From contig JAXLUM010000002.1 in NCBI GenBank assembly GCA_046329515.1, positions 1 through 64,000 of the forward strand: 64,000 nucleotides of DNA, written 5' to 3'. The notes under the pieces are model-generated. The model was not told the DNA's origin, did no database searches, and saw only the letters and a list, made by a program, of their open reading frames with translations. Position numbers and translations under genes: made by a program. Below are positions 61,967-64,000 of this stretch, in pieces. Each line of letters opens with the position of its first letter. The stretch's first letter is position 1. The DNA is from Bog-950 sp046329515. Lineage in GTDB: Bacteria > Bacteroidota > Bacteroidia > Chitinophagales > LD1.

Positions 61967-63577
61967 TCACTCCCTCACAAACCTCCCACGGCATACTTGC
62001 CCATGTTCATTATCAAGCTGCCAAACGTAAATGCCTTTCTGCAGTGCACTAACATCAACGCTCTGCTGCGCGCTGTTCAATTGTTGTTGTAACACAAGGC
62101 GGCCCTGCACATCATAAACAGTAAAAGAAGCGCTGCCGTTTTTACTGCTTACCGTTAAACTGCTTTCAACCGGGTTAGGATACACAGAAACACCTTCTTC
62201 ATCATTCACTTCTTTAACGCCCACACCATTTCGTTGCAAAACATACAACTCGCCGCCATACCCATTAGCAAACGAGGCGCTGAAAAACAGAGCCCCGTTA
62301 AGCGTTGCTTCAGGGCGTATAGTTTCTGAAATACCGTAAAACGTATAGGGATAATTGACAGGCTCCACTGTTACCCCCTCCGTAACAAACATGGTTAAAC
62401 CGCCACCTGCAAAAGTGCTGCTGGGGAAAACAAGTTTACCGTCAAAAGGGATAAAAAGAAAATTATAAAAGGAGGTGCCGGGCCCCGGCGTAACATCCTG
62501 TATCATATAGGTGCCAATATCACTGCCATCGCTTATCCAGGGCTCATAACCGTGCAGACTGTCATCCATCCAAAAGGCAATTTTATTCTGGTAGCGTTGC
62601 ATAGCCGCAAGGTTGTTGTACGAAGCTGAAGGATAATCTACAACTATATGCGTGCCTGTATCAGTACCATCAGTTGCCCATAAGCGTGAACGGTTATCAT
62701 TATTAAGCGCAGTAAAATAAACGTAGCCATTAAGCCCCGTAAATTGCTGCGGCGCGCCCGGCTGAAACCCCGGGTAAACATCATACACAAAACGGGTGCC
62801 TGCTGTAGTGCCATCCGTTACCCAAAGCTCACTGCCGTGTGTATTATCATCTTCACTAAAATATATCAGCCCATTATAACTGTATAAAGAGGACGGCCAG
62901 CCGTTGTTTGTAAGGTTTATATCTCTCAATAAAAAAGTTCCTGCGGCCGTTCCGTCACTAACCCAAAGTTCAGCCCCGTAGGCCGCCGTATTGGCTATAA
63001 AAATCACACGGGTACTATCCAGCGCTACAAAGTTAGAAGGTTCAGTAGCGGGTAAAGCGCTTTGTATGCGCTGCGTTCCGTTAACCGTACCATCACTCAC
63101 CCACAACTCGTTGGTAGTGCAGGCATTTGACCTTGCAGAAAAAAATAATTTATCGCCGTTTACAAACAGACTTTGCGCCTGCGAGCCCTGGCTACCCGGC
63201 ACAATATCCTTAAATACCGTTGTGCCCGCCGCAGTGCCATCGCTTGTCCAAAGTTCAAGACCGCTGCCGCCATCATCAGCAACAAAAAAAAGCTTGTCCT
63301 TAAAAACTTTAAACTCAGCCAACGCAAGGTAGTTGGGCCCGGGTGCAATATCCTTTAGCAAAGTTGTGCCGCTTTCGGTGCCATCGCTTATCCAAAGCTC
63401 GCGGCCATAATCAGGGCTGTACGCAGCAAAATAAAGACGGTTGTGGTATATGGTAAGCTCTGCGGGGTACGAACTGCCCACCACGCTTATATCCTTAACC
63501 AACCGTATCTCCTGTGCTTTTAAGAAGCAGGCTTGTAGTAAAAACAGAAAAAGGATAAAGTGTTTTCGCTTAGTCAT
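61967..63577 (-). CDS. ELWxxDGT-repeat secreted protein with T9SS type A sorting domain
   Basis: This 536-residue protein has a signal peptide ending LKAQE (about residue 22). About eight repeats of the ELWxxDGT kind run from residue 50 to 400: ELWISDGTESGTTLLKDI, ELWTSDGTAAGTTVFKDI, ELWVSDGTVNGTQ, ELWVSDGTAAGTFLLRDI, ELWVTDGTTAGTRFV. A beta-propeller is expected. The C-terminal about 75 residues are a type A sorting domain (SVYPNPVESSLTVSS, DVQGRLVLQQ, LQKGIYVWQL, GRFVRE). Role unknown. A TATCTTTA box lies 4 nt before the ATG. Confidence 0.92.
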   Translation of the reverse strand: MTKRKHFILFLFLLQACFLKAQEIRLVKDISVVGSSYPAELTIYHNRLYFAAYSPDYGRELWISDGTESGTTLLKDIAPGPNYLALAEFKVFKDKLFFVADDGGSGLELWTSDGTAAGTTVFKDIVPGSQGSQAQSLFVNGDKLFFSARSNACTTNELWVSDGTVNGTQRIQSALPATEPSNFVALDSTRVIFIANTAAYGAELWVSDGTAAGTFLLRDINLTNNGWPSSLYSYNGLIYFSEDDNTHGSELWVTDGTTAGTRFVYDVYPGFQPGAPQQFTGLNGYVYFTALNNDNRSRLWATDGTDTGTHIVVDYPSASYNNLAAMQRYQNKIAFWMDDSLHGYEPWISDGSDIGTYMIQDVTPGPGTSFYNFLFIPFDGKLVFPSSTFAGGGLTMFVTEGVTVEPVNYPYTFYGISETIRPEATLNGALFFSASFANGYGGELYVLQRNGVGVKEVNDEEGVSVYPNPVESSLTVSSKNGSASFTVYDVQGRLVLQQQLNSAQQSVDVSALQKGIYVWQLDNEHGQVCRGRFVRE

Positions 63578-63772
63578 TGCCTAAAGATAATCAAGCTTCT
63601 CCGTATAATTAAATCCCGTTCATTTATCAATCATATTAAGTTTTTAAACAATTATATAACCACCATATTTTATGGCTTCAATTGCTTCAGTGATCATTAT
63701 CACAAGCCTGTATAAGCGCTGTCATAATATAGCTGCATTAAGCGCCGCAACTTTGTTGTAAACAAACAAGCC

Positions 63773-64000
63773 ATGAAAAAACACACATTCCTACCGTTCC
63801 TTTTCGCACTCGTACTGTTGCTGTTCACTTCAGCATCATCCTGTAAAAAAGATAATGACCCCAATGCTTTAGGTGGTGATACTAACATTGCGCTTACGCA
63901 AAAAGACAGTGTTACATCTATTTACATTGAAGCCGATGGACAAACTCTGCCATCAACAACCGTTAAAGTGGTTAGCAACAATAACGGTATGGTTACTTAT
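63773..64000 (+). CDS. Lipoprotein, 5' part only
   Basis: The frame runs from ATG 63773 to the window end (76 codons). The signal MKKHTFLPFLFALVLLLF and lipobox ASSCKK (Cys24) mark a lipoprotein. The mature part starts KKDNDPNALGGDTNIALTQ and looks like an extracellular beta domain. The family cannot be told from this fragment. CAACTTTG (63748-63755) is one mismatch from a -7 box. Confidence 0.65.
   Translation, partial: MKKHTFLPFLFALVLLLFTSASSCKKDNDPNALGGDTNIALTQKDSVTSIYIEADGQTLPSTTVKVVSNNNGMVTY

Overview
The window comes from a bacterium of the phylum Bacteroidota. The evidence is nine secreted proteins of the type IX secretion (T9SS) kind: eight end in a recognisable type A or type B sorting domain, and the ninth leaves the window before its C-terminus. 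Other signs are promoter boxes of the TAnnTTTG type, several GTG or TTG starts without clear Shine-Dalgarno sites, a TonB receptor under a thiamin-pyrophosphate riboswitch, paired GH125/GH92 mannosidases, and DUF4377/META and ELWxxDGT proteins. The order or genus cannot be fixed from the sequence. No rRNA or tRNA gene was seen. The only structural RNA gene is RNase P RNA (about 25948-26338, minus strand).

Layout. 1-4726 (-) is the N-terminal part of a giant secreted adhesin-like protein built from a three-part higher-order repeat. 4914-9461 holds a neutral-ceramidase-like protein (-), then a NadR-like P-loop protein, a TPR histidine kinase and a phosphodiester-glycosidase-like protein (all +). 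9462-10478 is an intergenic array of dispersed palindromic repeats. 10479-12998 (+) is a type B sorting-domain protein. Then come more repeats, a TPP riboswitch and a TonB-dependent receptor, probably for thiamin (to 15866). 15917-25930 is a minus-strand block: MuiA-like protein, PaaN-type aldehyde dehydrogenase, DUF4377/META protein, diaminopimelate decarboxylase, CASTOR/POLLUX-like channel, Spo0M-like protein, NtrC-type response regulator and a zinc-ribbon protein, followed by rnpB. 26453-33600 holds a methyltransferase, a Wzz-like protein and an O-antigen ligase (+), then a SpoIIE-type phosphatase, an OppC-like permease and a family 2 glycosyltransferase (-). 34007-42831 (-) is mostly large T9SS cargo: a beta-propeller-like protein, a CocE-type hydrolase and a 1343-residue sortilin/LamG protein coupled to a small channel-like protein. 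43335-53986 has a small membrane protein, a B12-binding radical SAM protein (+), a secreted phosphoesterase (+), a 17-residue-repeat protein and two more T9SS cargo proteins. 54067-60342 (+) is an alpha-mannan or N-glycan trimming cluster (GH125, GH92, small lipoprotein, GH92). 60398-64000 has a VOC protein, a dead IS110 transposase, an ELWxxDGT protein and the start of a lipoprotein.

The most unusual content is between the genes. Six intergenic gaps carry a mixed family of dispersed elements, named A to G here. Elements B, C and E share one plan: a pyrimidine arm, a complementary purine arm, then a second copy of the purine arm, with interchangeable hairpins placed in between. The arms change together between copies, and all nine copies of C point the same way regardless of gene direction. 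I know of no described family with this plan. The secreted beta-propeller-like gene at 34007-35569 sits between two direct copies of a roughly 220-bp cassette of these elements.
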